A stretch of DNA of 5,809 nt from CAYUYH01 sp964449175 (GCA_964449175.1 CAYUYH010000174.1:1-5809); one strand, 5' to 3'. Counted from the first letter of the stretch, positions 1 through 5,531 are shown. A program made the numbers and translations. Notes: generated by a model from the sequence alone, not told the origin.

Positions 1-567
1 CAACTGGGGCATGGGCGGAATCTTCAGCTTCATGCCCACCTGCAGCTTGTTGGAGTCGACGTCCGGGTTGGCCTTGGCGATCAGAGGCCAATATTTGCCC
101 TTCCCCTTGCCGTAGACCTTCTCGGCGATGGTCCAGAAGCCCATGTCGCCCTTCTGGACAGTGTATATCGTCATCTTGGCCAGCGTCGGCGACGCGGGCG
201 CCGGACGCGTGGTCGCGATAGTCGGCTTGATCGCCAGCGGTTCGGTCGCCTTGACAGGCTGCGTGGCCGGCGCGGGCGTCACGGCGACGGGGAGGGGCGC
301 GGGGGTCGGCCTGAGATCCGTTTCACTGATGGCCGGGCCTACCGGGCTTGGAGCGGTCCGCTCTGTCCCGCCCCTGCCGAACCCGGGGATAAGCGTGTCC
401 CTGGTGTCGTTGCGGCCGGGCATGACCTTGTCCTGGAGCGCCTGGTCGGCATTGGCGTCGGCCAGCTTGCCCTGCGGCGGGCCGGGCTCGTGGAAGACAA
501 CGTATACAACCGCCACTATGGCGACAATCACACCAACGGCGATACCGATCTTCACCTCGGTGCGCAT
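1..567 (-). CDS. Membrane-anchored LysM-domain protein (C-terminus cut by window edge)
   Basis: The reading frame is open from the ATG at 567 to the window edge (189 codons), so the stop lies outside. Residues 1-6 (MRTEVK) are a short charged N-terminus, and residues 7-25 are an unbroken run of V/I/A/G, a single membrane segment or uncleaved signal anchor. Residues 26-130 are a linker rich in Pro, Ala and Thr. Residues 134-184 form a LysM domain: it opens with YTVQKGD, has FWTIAEKVYG and KYWPLIAKANPDV in the middle, and closes with VGMKLKIP. LysM domains bind the glycan part of peptidoglycan, so the likely role (inferred) is an envelope protein anchored in the inner membrane that reaches the wall through its flexible linker. 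No enzymatic domain is visible. The start is supported by AGGAGC at 575-580, seven bases upstream. The domain is essentially complete at the edge, so few residues are probably missing unless another domain follows. Confidence 0.85.
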   Translation of the reverse strand, partial: MRTEVKIGIAVGVIVAIVAVVYVVFHEPGPPQGKLADANADQALQDKVMPGRNDTRDTLIPGFGRGGTERTAPSPVGPAISETDLRPTPAPLPVAVTPAPATQPVKATEPLAIKPTIATTRPAPASPTLAKMTIYTVQKGDMGFWTIAEKVYGKGKGKYWPLIAKANPDVDSNKLQVGMKLKIPPMPQL

Positions 568-592
568 CTCAGTTGCTCCTGACGTTGCGGGG

Positions 593-619
593 AAAGGGCG
601 TCCTGTGCCTGCGCCCTTT
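593..619. promoter_or_regulatory. Inverted repeat over the LysM promoter start region (candidate operator)
   Basis: AAAGGGCG at 593-600 and CGCCCTTT at 612-619 are perfect reverse complements separated by 11 bases. The right arm overlaps the last three bases of the predicted -10 box, and the predicted transcription start falls in the spacer. A dimeric repressor site is therefore more plausible than an RNA hairpin, since the transcript would lack the upstream arm. The binding protein is unknown. Confidence 0.4.
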
Positions 620-646
620 ATATGCCCCCGGACGAGCCAATGCCAA
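617..646 (-). promoter_or_regulatory. Sigma-70-type promoter of the LysM gene
   Basis: Read on the minus strand, TTGGCA (641-646) and TATAAA (617-622) lie 18 bases apart, each matching the -35 and -10 consensus at five of six positions. Transcription would start near 610, giving a leader of about 43 bases before the ATG at 567. This implies that the LysM gene is transcribed independently of ackA. Prediction only. Confidence 0.6.
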
Positions 647-673
647 TGGAAATCCTCCCCAAGGCTGCGGGCG

Positions 674-783
674 GGTGCGCGGCTGGATTGTGGCACTTCT
701 TCGTGGAACAGCCTTTCCAGGCTGCCCGCCACAGGCTAGACGCCCCGTACCGCCATTGGGCGCCACTATTCTGCCTCGCACCC
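674..783. repeat. 110-bp palindromic dispersed repeat, copy 1
   Basis: This segment aligns without gaps to 2139-2248 with 13 mismatches over the first 109 bases (about 88% identity). Its ends are inverted repeats: the first 24 bases pair with the last ones at 18 of 24 positions. The most conserved internal block surrounds AACAGCCTTTCCAGGCTG. The bases just outside, 665-673 (CTGCGGGCG) and 784-792 (CCGCAGGCG), match at 7 of 9 positions in the same arrangement as the perfect 9-bp duplication at copy 2, so this may be an older insertion. It carries no gene and behaves like a MITE- or REP-type element. It lies between the ackA stop and the LysM promoter. Confidence 0.8.
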
Positions 784-805
784 CCGCAGGCGGCTGCCCT
801 GCGGG
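783..805 (-). terminator. Hairpin immediately after ackA (weak terminator candidate)
   Basis: CCCGCAGG (783-790) and CCTGCGGG (798-805) form a perfect 8-bp stem with a 7-base loop, starting one base beyond the ackA stop codon. No run of T follows on the minus strand, so it is not a classical intrinsic terminator. It could protect the 3' end of the mRNA or stop transcription together with the palindromic repeat that follows. It partly overlaps the possible right-hand duplication of repeat copy 1. Confidence 0.35.
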
Positions 806-2026
806 CTATTCGTCCGCGGCGGCGACGATCTCGGCCGTGTCGCGGGCGATCATCAGCTCCTCGTCGGTGGGCACGACCCAGACGGCCAACTTGGCCCCCT
901 CGGCGGTGATGGCGGCGGCCTGGCCGGCGACGGCTTGGGCGTTGCGGGACTCATCCGGCACGGCCCCCAGCCGCCGGAGGGCGTCGCATATCCGCCGCCG
1001 GATTCTCGGGCGGTTCTCGGCGATCCCGCCGGTCAGCACGACGGCATCGACGCTCGGCAGGATCGTGTAGTAGGCCCCGATGTACTTGACCACTCGATGG
1101 ACGAACACGTCCACCGCCAGCGCCGCCTTGGCGTCGCCGGCGTCGATCGCCCGCAGCAGGTCGCGCATATCGTTGCTCAGCTCGCTCAGCCCCAGCAGGC
1201 CGGACTGCGTGTTCAGCGCGTGGTCGATCTCCCGGGCGCTGAGCCCGCGGGACATCATGTGCATCACGATGGCCGGGTCGATGTCGCCGCATCGCGCCCC
1301 CATCACCAGTCCCTCCAGCGGCGTCATGCCCATGGAGTGGTCCACGGCCGCTCCGGCGGCGACGGCCGTCATCGAGCAGCCGTTGCCGAGGTGGACGGTG
1401 ATGAGGTTCACCTCGTCGGCCGGCTTGCCCAGCAGCTTGGTGGCGGCCAGCGTGACGTAGCGGTGACTCGTGCCGTGGAAGCCGTAGCGGCGCACGTGGT
1501 GTCGCGTGTACCACTCGGTCGGGATGGCGTAGCGATACGCGTGAGGCGGCAGCGTGGCCAGGAAGGCCGTGTCGAACACAGCCACGTGTGCGGCCGACGG
1601 CATGGCCGCGGTCGCCGCGCGGATGCCGGCCAGGTTGGCGGGATTGTGCAGCGGCGCCAGGTCGCAATTCGCCTGGACGATCGCGATAAGCTTCTCGTCG
1701 ATGCGGGCCGAGGCCGTCACACCCTCGCCCCCGTGCACCACGCGATGGCCCACGCCGTTGATCTCGTCGATGCTGCCGAGCACGCCGTGCCGCGGGTCGA
1801 CCAGTGCACCGAGGATGAGCTTCAGGCCCGATGTGTGGTCCGGCGCGTCCGCTGGCTGGTCGTGTTCGCAGCCTTCCCCGCCGGGCGCGCCGCGGACATG
1901 CCGCAGCCTGGCCTGACCGGTGCCGATGCGCTCCAGCACGCCCCCGCACAGGACCGACTCGTCGGCCATGTCGTAAAGGCGGTACTTGATCGAGCTGCTG
2001 CCGCAGTTCACCACGAACACTATCAT
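806..2026 (-). CDS. ackA: Acetate kinase
   Basis: This cytoplasmic enzyme interconverts acetyl phosphate + ADP and acetate + ATP. It usually works with phosphotransacetylase or phosphoketolase; neither gene is in the window. The 406-residue product has the normal family length. Visible signatures are VNCGSSSIKY (residues 6-15; N7, S12 and K14 match active-site positions), GHRVVHGG (93-100, with the acetate-site Arg95), FDTAF (151-155, with catalytic Asp152), YGFHGTSH (181-188, with His184), VHLGNGCS (211-218), TPLEGLVMGARCGDIDP (235-251, with catalytic Arg245), LTGGIAEN (331-338) and PTDEELMIARDT (386-397, the metal-binding Glu region). The start at 2026 is chosen because the family begins with M-x-x-V-x-N-C-G-S-S-S and GGGAG lies at 2036-2040, nine bases upstream. 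The frame stays open for 65 more codons upstream, but these translate intergenic DNA and repeat copy 2 and resemble no acetate kinase. No key residue is missing. Confidence 0.97.
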   Translation of the reverse strand: MIVFVVNCGSSSIKYRLYDMADESVLCGGVLERIGTGQARLRHVRGAPGGEGCEHDQPADAPDHTSGLKLILGALVDPRHGVLGSIDEINGVGHRVVHGGEGVTASARIDEKLIAIVQANCDLAPLHNPANLAGIRAATAAMPSAAHVAVFDTAFLATLPPHAYRYAIPTEWYTRHHVRRYGFHGTSHRYVTLAATKLLGKPADEVNLITVHLGNGCSMTAVAAGAAVDHSMGMTPLEGLVMGARCGDIDPAIVMHMMSRGLSAREIDHALNTQSGLLGLSELSNDMRDLLRAIDAGDAKAALAVDVFVHRVVKYIGAYYTILPSVDAVVLTGGIAENRPRIRRRICDALRRLGAVPDESRNAQAVAGQAAAITAEGAKLAVWVVPTDEELMIARDTAEIVAAADE

Positions 2027-2081
2027 CGCACGCTTCTCCCAGACACCCACTCGCCGGCCAGCGGCCGAAAGGCGAAGCGTG

Positions 2082-2110
2082 ATGTTCACCCCGCACCCGC
2101 CGCCTGTCAA
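2082..2110 (-). promoter_or_regulatory. Candidate sigma-70 promoter of ackA
   Basis: On the minus strand a perfect -35 box, TTGACA (2105-2110), is followed after 17 bases by GAACAT (2082-2087), which matches the -10 consensus only weakly (three of six). Transcription would start near 2075, leaving a leader of about 49 bases that contains the GGGAG ribosome-binding site. The repeat copy at 2139-2248 lies just upstream and leaves this promoter intact. Confidence 0.5.
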
Positions 2111-2138
2111 GCGACGTTCGCGCAAGCCGGTTGTGTGA

Positions 2139-2248
2139 GGTGCGCGGCCGGATTGTGGCACCTCTTCGTGGAACAGCCTTTCCAGGCTGTCTGCCACAGG
2201 CTGGAAAGCCCGTACTCCCATTAGGTGCCACTATTCTGCCGCGCACCC
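2139..2248. repeat. 110-bp palindromic dispersed repeat, copy 2, with 9-bp target-site duplication
   Basis: The segment starts GGTGCGCGGC and ends GCGCACCC. Its first 24 bases pair with its last ones at 20-21 of 24 positions, and folding the whole element on itself pairs about 40 of 54 positions, so it is one long imperfect palindrome. It is flanked by exact copies of GTTGTGTGA at 2130-2138 and 2249-2257, the footprint expected from transposition with a 9-bp target duplication. There is no coding capacity, so it would be a non-autonomous element moved in trans (inference). It sits between the divergent ackA and tsaE genes and leaves the predicted promoters on both sides undamaged. Confidence 0.85.
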
Positions 2249-2294
2249 GTTGTGTGAGGCCCGCCTGCTTGGGCCTACCGCCGCGAGCGGCCGC

Positions 2295-2303
2295 TGGTAC
2301 AAT
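2295..2303 (+). promoter_or_regulatory. Extended -10 promoter of tsaE, probable leaderless start
   Basis: TGGTACAAT fits the extended -10 pattern TGnTATAAT with one mismatch in the hexamer (TACAAT at 2298-2303). The seven bases between the hexamer and the tsaE ATG at 2311 place the transcription start at or one base before the A of the start codon. No Shine-Dalgarno-like sequence precedes the ATG and no -35 box lies at a normal distance (TTGGGC at 2269-2274 would need a 23-base spacer). Confidence 0.55.
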
Positions 2304-2310
2304 CACCCGC

Positions 2311-2739
2311 ATGGAAGAGGTCCGCAGCAGGAGTCCGGAGGCGACGCACGAGTTTGGCCAGGGATTCGCCGGCCGGCTGAAGCGCGGCGATTGCGTGGCG
2401 CTGGTCGGACCGCTGGGCGCCGGCAAGACTGTCCTTGTCCGGGGCATCGCAGCCGGGCTGGGCCTGGACGACGAGCGGCTGGTCTCCAGCCCCACGTTCG
2501 TGCTCGTGCAGGAGTATCCAGCCTCCGTGCCGATCTTCCACGTGGACCTCTATCGCCTCGCCGACGCAGCCGCCGAGCTGCGCTTGCTGGGAATCGACGA
2601 GATGCTCACCGACGGCGTCGTGCTGATCGAGTGGGCAGACCGCGCGGGCGACGCCCTGCCGCCGCGGCGATGGGAGCTGACGCTCAGCCTGACCGGCAAG
2701 AGAAGCAGGCTGCTGCGGGTCGATCGGCTCGGCGAATGA
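2311..2739 (+). CDS. tsaE: tRNA threonylcarbamoyladenosine biosynthesis ATPase TsaE
   Basis: TsaE is the small P-loop ATPase that works with TsaD and TsaB to make the universal t6A37 modification of ANN-decoding tRNAs; it acts in the cytoplasm. The product has 142 residues, close to the family length. Residues 33-40 are the Walker A motif GPLGAGKT, SSPTF lies at 59-63 (switch I-like), HVDLYRL at 77-83, LLGIDEML at 92-99 and VLIEWADRAGDALP at 104-117; all are hallmark family blocks in the usual order. The frame extends 60 codons further upstream, but that extension translates repeat copy 2. The ATG at 2311 gives the expected N-terminus just before the SPEATHEFG helix and lies seven bases after a -10 box, suggesting translation of a leaderless mRNA. 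The gene is divergent from ackA and convergent with the downstream gene; tsaB and tsaD are not in the window. Confidence 0.95.
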   Translation: MEEVRSRSPEATHEFGQGFAGRLKRGDCVALVGPLGAGKTVLVRGIAAGLGLDDERLVSSPTFVLVQEYPASVPIFHVDLYRLADAAAELRLLGIDEMLTDGVVLIEWADRAGDALPPRRWELTLSLTGKRSRLLRVDRLGE

Positions 2740-2776
2740 CCAGCCGCAGCCTTCCTTGCCGCGCCGCCCAACGAAA

Positions 2777-2810
2777 GCAAGGGCCCCGGCCAACCGGCCA
2801 AGGCCCTTGC
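2777..2810. terminator. Bidirectional hairpin terminator between convergent genes
   Basis: GCAAGGGCC (2777-2785) and GGCCCTTGC (2802-2810) form a perfect 9-bp stem, and the 16-base interior can itself pair CCGG with CCGG. It lies 37 bases after the tsaE stop and about 60 bases after the stop of the convergent PEP-CTERM gene. T-tracts are poor: ATTGTCCTT follows on plus and TTTCGTT on minus, so efficiency is uncertain, but position and symmetry fit a shared terminator. Confidence 0.65.
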
Positions 2811-2870
2811 CATTGTCCTTCACAGATCTCCGGCCGCATCGCGCCGGGCCGGCCTGGTTCTCTTGTGCGA

Positions 2871-5090
2871 CTACCTTCGCCGGCGAACCACTGCGAGACC
2901 GCCCATCGCCAGCAGCGCCAGCGTGGCCGGCTCGGGTATCGCCTGGCCGGGCGCCGGGGTCGGCAGGGTCCACATCCAGGCGCCGCCCAACAAGGCGAGG
3001 TCGCCGCCGTCAACCTTGCCGTCGCCGTTGAAATCGCCGTCTGCCCAAGCCAGGCTGGGCGCCGTCTGCATCCAGTTTCCGCCCATCAGGGCGAGGTCTC
3101 CGCCGTCGACGTTGCCGTCTCCGGTGAAATCGCCGTCTTCCCAGGCCATGGTGCCGCTGGTGTTCATCCAGTTGCCGCCCATGATGGCCAAGTCGCCGCC
3201 GTCGACCGAGGTGTCGTGGTTGCAGTCGCCGGGGAACGGCCCGGACGAGCCCTGCATCCAGTTGCCGCCCATAAGCGCCAGGTCGCCGCCGTCGACCGCG
3301 TGATCGCCGTTGGCGTCGCCCCAGGTCAGGCCCTGGAAGGTCAGCATATACGCCCTGTAGTCGTTCGCGTCGATCGAGCCTCCGAACGCGGGCAGTGTCA
3401 CGTTCGGATCGCTGGGGTCGGCCTGCAGGCCGTTGGCTATGTTGCTGTCGAACACCTCGAAGTCGTTGGTGTAGCCGTAGGACTTGATGATCTGGAACTT
3501 GTCTCCTTCCTTGGGCCTGTAGCCGCCGGTCTGCACGTCGAGCGTACCGGCCAATATGGCGCCCCCCAGGTTCAGGAAGCCGTTGCCTTCGGCATCCAGG
3601 TCGATGATCAACTTGGCCACGCGCTCGAAGGTGCTGCGCATCTCCAGGTCGTTCATGTACACGTAGGCGTCCTTGTTGACCCGGAGTACGCCCGTGCAGG
3701 CGTTCCAAGAGGCGACAACGACCGTGTCGTTGGCCTCGAACGAGCCGCCGAGCAGGTTCAGCTCGCCGTAGCTGTGGCTATAGGCTAGGTGTCCGATCTC
3801 GACCGCGGCGCTGTATTGGCCCGATTCTGCCCGGTCAATCTCGAACTTGCCGCCGGTGATGTTCATGATGCCGACGCCGGCTGCGCGGGGGGAGTTCGGG
3901 TCGAACTGTGAGCCGGTATACTCGCCGGCGCCAATCTTGAGCTTCCTGTTGCCCCCCATTCGGAAGTAGCCGCCGGACATGTTGAACGTCCCCTCACCCG
4001 GGGACAGGTAGCCGGTCGCCATGACTTCGGCCCGCCCGATTGCGGGGTCCTCGCCGCCGGGCTCGCAGTTGATCGACCCGCCGGAGATGTTCACCTCACC
4101 GTATCCGCCCCAGCCTATCAGCCAAGTCGAGGCAATCGACGTCGATCCGCCCGTTTGCGTGAAGTAGCCGCGGGATACGTTGTCGGTGGGGCCCATGGCC
4201 GGCCCGGCATGGCCCAGGTTCAGCGAACCTATGCCACCACCGCCGCCAATGGAGACGTACGTCGGGACGTTCGGGTCGGCCTGGCTGACATTAATATAGC
4301 CGACGCCGCCCTTTTCGTCACCCGCCTGGAGGCTACTGTTGTTGTACCAGGTGCCGCCGCTGACGTTCATGACGCCAGTGGCGTTCGGTCCGGAGCCTAC
4401 GTAGAACCTCTCTGCGATTGTCGGCAAGCTCCAGAACTCGCCGCCGGACTGGTTGAACACGCCGACGACGGCGTTGTTGGGATCCCCGTTGTTGAGCCCG
4501 ACGCGCGTGGTCGTACCGCCGACCAGATCGACATAGCCGTCCGACATGTTGAATGTGCCCTGCGACAGGCCCGCTGTGTCGCCGTAGCCGATCCTCGCGC
4601 CGTACCCGCCGAAGTCCACGGTCAGCTCGCCGCCGGCCATGTTGTACGTGCCGTTGCCGCCGCCGTTGCCCACGAGCAGGTCCGCGCCCAAGGCGATGCT
4701 GCCGCCGGTCTGCCGGACCATGCCCTCGTAACCGCTGCCCACATTGAAGGAGTTGTAGGCAATCAGCTCCGCCCCGCTGAGCACATGCAGCTCGCTGGCT
4801 GGCGGCGTGGAGAGGTTCGGGTCATACGCCCCGCCGACCCACAGCTCGTAGATCTCCGGGACCATGGAGTCGAGCGTGACGGTAGACCCGTTGCGGATGT
4901 ACGCCCCTTCGTCGTAGACGCCACTGGCAGGCACGCGCTGAGCCGTGCCGCCGACCTCCTGCCAATTCGTGGCCACGTCGTAGTTCGTGTTGTCGGCGCC
5001 TATGTACTCCATGTACGTGTCAGCCGCCGACGCGCCGGCGGCCGACGCTACCAGGACGGCCAGCGCGGCCAGGAAAGGTATCTTCCTCAT
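2871..5090 (-). CDS. Secreted repeat protein with four dockerin-like loops and a PEP-CTERM anchor
   Basis: The product has 739 residues. Residues 1-22 are a signal peptide (MRK, hydrophobic core, cleavage probably after ASA). Residues about 123-449 hold roughly eleven copies of G-x-[FYMV]-[NT]-x-[ST]-G-G, for example GTYNMAGG at 147, GVFNQSGG at 210, GTFNMSGG at 367 and GIMNITGG at 407, spaced about 20-45 residues apart; this suggests a beta-solenoid (inferred). Residues 591-706 are four tandem EF-hand/dockerin-type loops. Residues 719-721 are PEP, followed by a short hydrophobic segment and RRRR, the sorting signal cut by exosortase-type enzymes in PEP-CTERM systems. The protein is therefore probably exported and retained at the surface or in extracellular matrix. 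No catalytic domain is recognised; substrate and partner are unknown. An in-frame ATG at 5096 exists, but GGAGG (5097-5101) abuts it directly, whereas the ATG at 5090 has an ideal six-base spacer and was chosen. The gene stands alone, with its own promoter. Confidence 0.9.
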   Translation of the reverse strand: MRKIPFLAALAVLVASAAGASAADTYMEYIGADNTNYDVATNWQEVGGTAQRVPASGVYDEGAYIRNGSTVTLDSMVPEIYELWVGGAYDPNLSTPPASELHVLSGAELIAYNSFNVGSGYEGMVRQTGGSIALGADLLVGNGGGNGTYNMAGGELTVDFGGYGARIGYGDTAGLSQGTFNMSDGYVDLVGGTTTRVGLNNGDPNNAVVGVFNQSGGEFWSLPTIAERFYVGSGPNATGVMNVSGGTWYNNSSLQAGDEKGGVGYINVSQADPNVPTYVSIGGGGGIGSLNLGHAGPAMGPTDNVSRGYFTQTGGSTSIASTWLIGWGGYGEVNISGGSINCEPGGEDPAIGRAEVMATGYLSPGEGTFNMSGGYFRMGGNRKLKIGAGEYTGSQFDPNSPRAAGVGIMNITGGKFEIDRAESGQYSAAVEIGHLAYSHSYGELNLLGGSFEANDTVVVASWNACTGVLRVNKDAYVYMNDLEMRSTFERVAKLIIDLDAEGNGFLNLGGAILAGTLDVQTGGYRPKEGDKFQIIKSYGYTNDFEVFDSNIANGLQADPSDPNVTLPAFGGSIDANDYRAYMLTFQGLTWGDANGDHAVDGGDLALMGGNWMQGSSGPFPGDCNHDTSVDGGDLAIMGGNWMNTSGTMAWEDGDFTGDGNVDGGDLALMGGNWMQTAPSLAWADGDFNGDGKVDGGDLALLGGAWMWTLPTPAPGQAIPEPATLALLAMGGLAVVRRRR
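2973..3320 (-). repeat. Four tandem dockerin/EF-hand-like coding repeats
   Basis: Within the PEP-CTERM gene, four units start at residues 591, 621, 653 and 685 (spacing 30, 32 and 32). Each fits GDxxxDxxVDGGDLA, then a short hydrophobic stretch and GG(N/A)WM. The calcium-loop positions 1, 3, 5, 9 and 12 are D/N/D/D/D in units 1, 2 and 4; unit 3 has T656 at position 3. The repetition is also clear at DNA level (units sharing blocks such as GCCGCCGTCGAC), pointing to local duplication. Cellulosomal dockerins normally have two such loops. Confidence 0.85.
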
Positions 5091-5096
5091 CTCCAT

Positions 5097-5101
5097 CCTC
5101 C
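5097..5101 (-). promoter_or_regulatory. Ribosome-binding site that decides the PEP-CTERM gene start
   Basis: GGAGG on the minus strand is followed by six bases (ATGGAG) and then the ATG at 5090. The earlier ATG at 5096 touches the site and is too close for normal initiation, so the protein should begin MRKIPF. Confidence 0.75.
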
Positions 5102-5103
5102 CG

Positions 5104-5170
5104 TCCTATCGGTAGGAGCTCACTAGGTAGGTGCGGCGTGACACGCTGCCGCCGTGATCCTGGGGCTCCT
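5104..5170 (-). promoter_or_regulatory. Structured 5' leader of the PEP-CTERM gene
   Basis: In the predicted leader, AGGAGC (minus strand, 5165-5170) can pair with GCTCCT (5114-5119) around an inner hairpin formed by GCGGC and GCCGC (5133-5137 with 5148-5152). The downstream arm can instead fold as TCCTA-CCGA-TAGGA (5104-5117), ending only two bases from the ribosome-binding site. A near-repeat ACCTACCTAGT / ACCTTACCTAGT occurs at 5122-5132 and 5174-5185. This could be a regulatory leader, but it matches no riboswitch family I recognise. Confidence 0.3.
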
Positions 5171-5248
5171 GCAACTAGGTAAGGTACTAGCCACTGCTGC
5201 ACTCAACCCGGCCGGCGTCTGTGGGACGACACGACCGGCACAGAACCT

Positions 5249-5280
5249 ATTATAGCATAACCCACTCCGGCCGTCTGCAA
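5249..5280 (-). promoter_or_regulatory. Extended -10 promoter of the PEP-CTERM gene
   Basis: On the minus strand TGCTATAAT gives a perfect TATAAT (5249-5254) preceded by the TGn extension. A TTGCAG (5275-5280) resembles a -35 box but sits 20 bases away, longer than usual; the extended -10 may compensate. Transcription would start near 5242, giving an untranslated leader of about 150 bases before the ATG at 5090. Confidence 0.65.
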
Positions 5281-5531
5281 AATCGCACATTCTCGCCCCT
5301 CGTCCGGCATGGCCGCCAGATAGGCTAATCTCCCCGCCCCCGGCGGCTTGCAGCCGGGTCAGGCAGGGGGATCCTCGCACAGGCGGGGGCTGGCAGAGCC
5401 ATTCGGCGGACAGAAGGACATCTGCGCGGAAGGCAGGAATGGAGATGCGGATGTGGCGGGTCTCGGCCGGGGTGGCCAGAGCGGCTACAACGGCAGCGCG
5501 GGGGCGGGCGGCGCGAAGCCGGTCGGTTTGC
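5281..5531. other. Intergenic stretch downstream of the PilZ gene
   Basis: No supported gene lies here. The open frames crossing it on either strand have no recognisable motifs and translate to low-complexity Arg/Ala/Pro-rich sequence. The only structure I see is CCCGGC (5339-5344) with GCCGGG (5353-5358), a 6-bp stem with an 8-base loop about 170 bases after the PilZ stop on the minus strand; without a T-run it is at best a weak terminator. Confidence 0.5.

Noticed and set aside
128..739. 203-codon open frame on plus at the left end
   Set aside because: Antisense to the LysM gene, whose minus frame has a membrane anchor, LysM motif, ribosome-binding site and promoter; it also runs into repeat copy 1.
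935..2224. 429-codon open frame on plus, antisense to ackA
   Set aside because: It is an exact shadow of the high-GC acetate kinase gene; the translation is Arg/His/Val/Gly-rich with no motif, while the minus frame carries all acetate kinase signatures.
2269..2303. TTGGGC as -35 box for the tsaE promoter
   Set aside because: The spacer to TACAAT would be 23 bases, too long for a sigma-70 promoter; the extended -10 alone explains the signal better.
951..2495. 514-codon open frame on minus overlapping ackA and the start of tsaE
   Set aside because: The sequence is Arg/Pro/Gly low-complexity and shifted relative to ackA; it would overlap two well-supported genes and the repeat.
2250..3788. 512-codon open frame on plus through tsaE and into the PEP-CTERM gene
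   Set aside because: It runs in a different frame from tsaE and antisense to the dockerin repeats; its internal repetition (for example AAVDVAV) is only the mirror of those repeats.
4155..5126. 323-codon open frame on plus
   Set aside because: Antisense shadow of the PEP-CTERM gene, with no recognisable domain, start signal or homology pattern.
5136..5146. GCGTGACACGC as an operator palindrome
   Set aside because: Only an 11-base symmetric string inside a larger hairpin of the leader; too short to separate from chance in this GC-rich region.
5160..5215. Possible sigma-54 (-24/-12) promoter before the PEP-CTERM gene, as in some PEP-CTERM systems
   Set aside because: A GG…GC pair with the required spacing was not found; the candidate TGGC…TTGC elements are 18 bases apart instead of 10.
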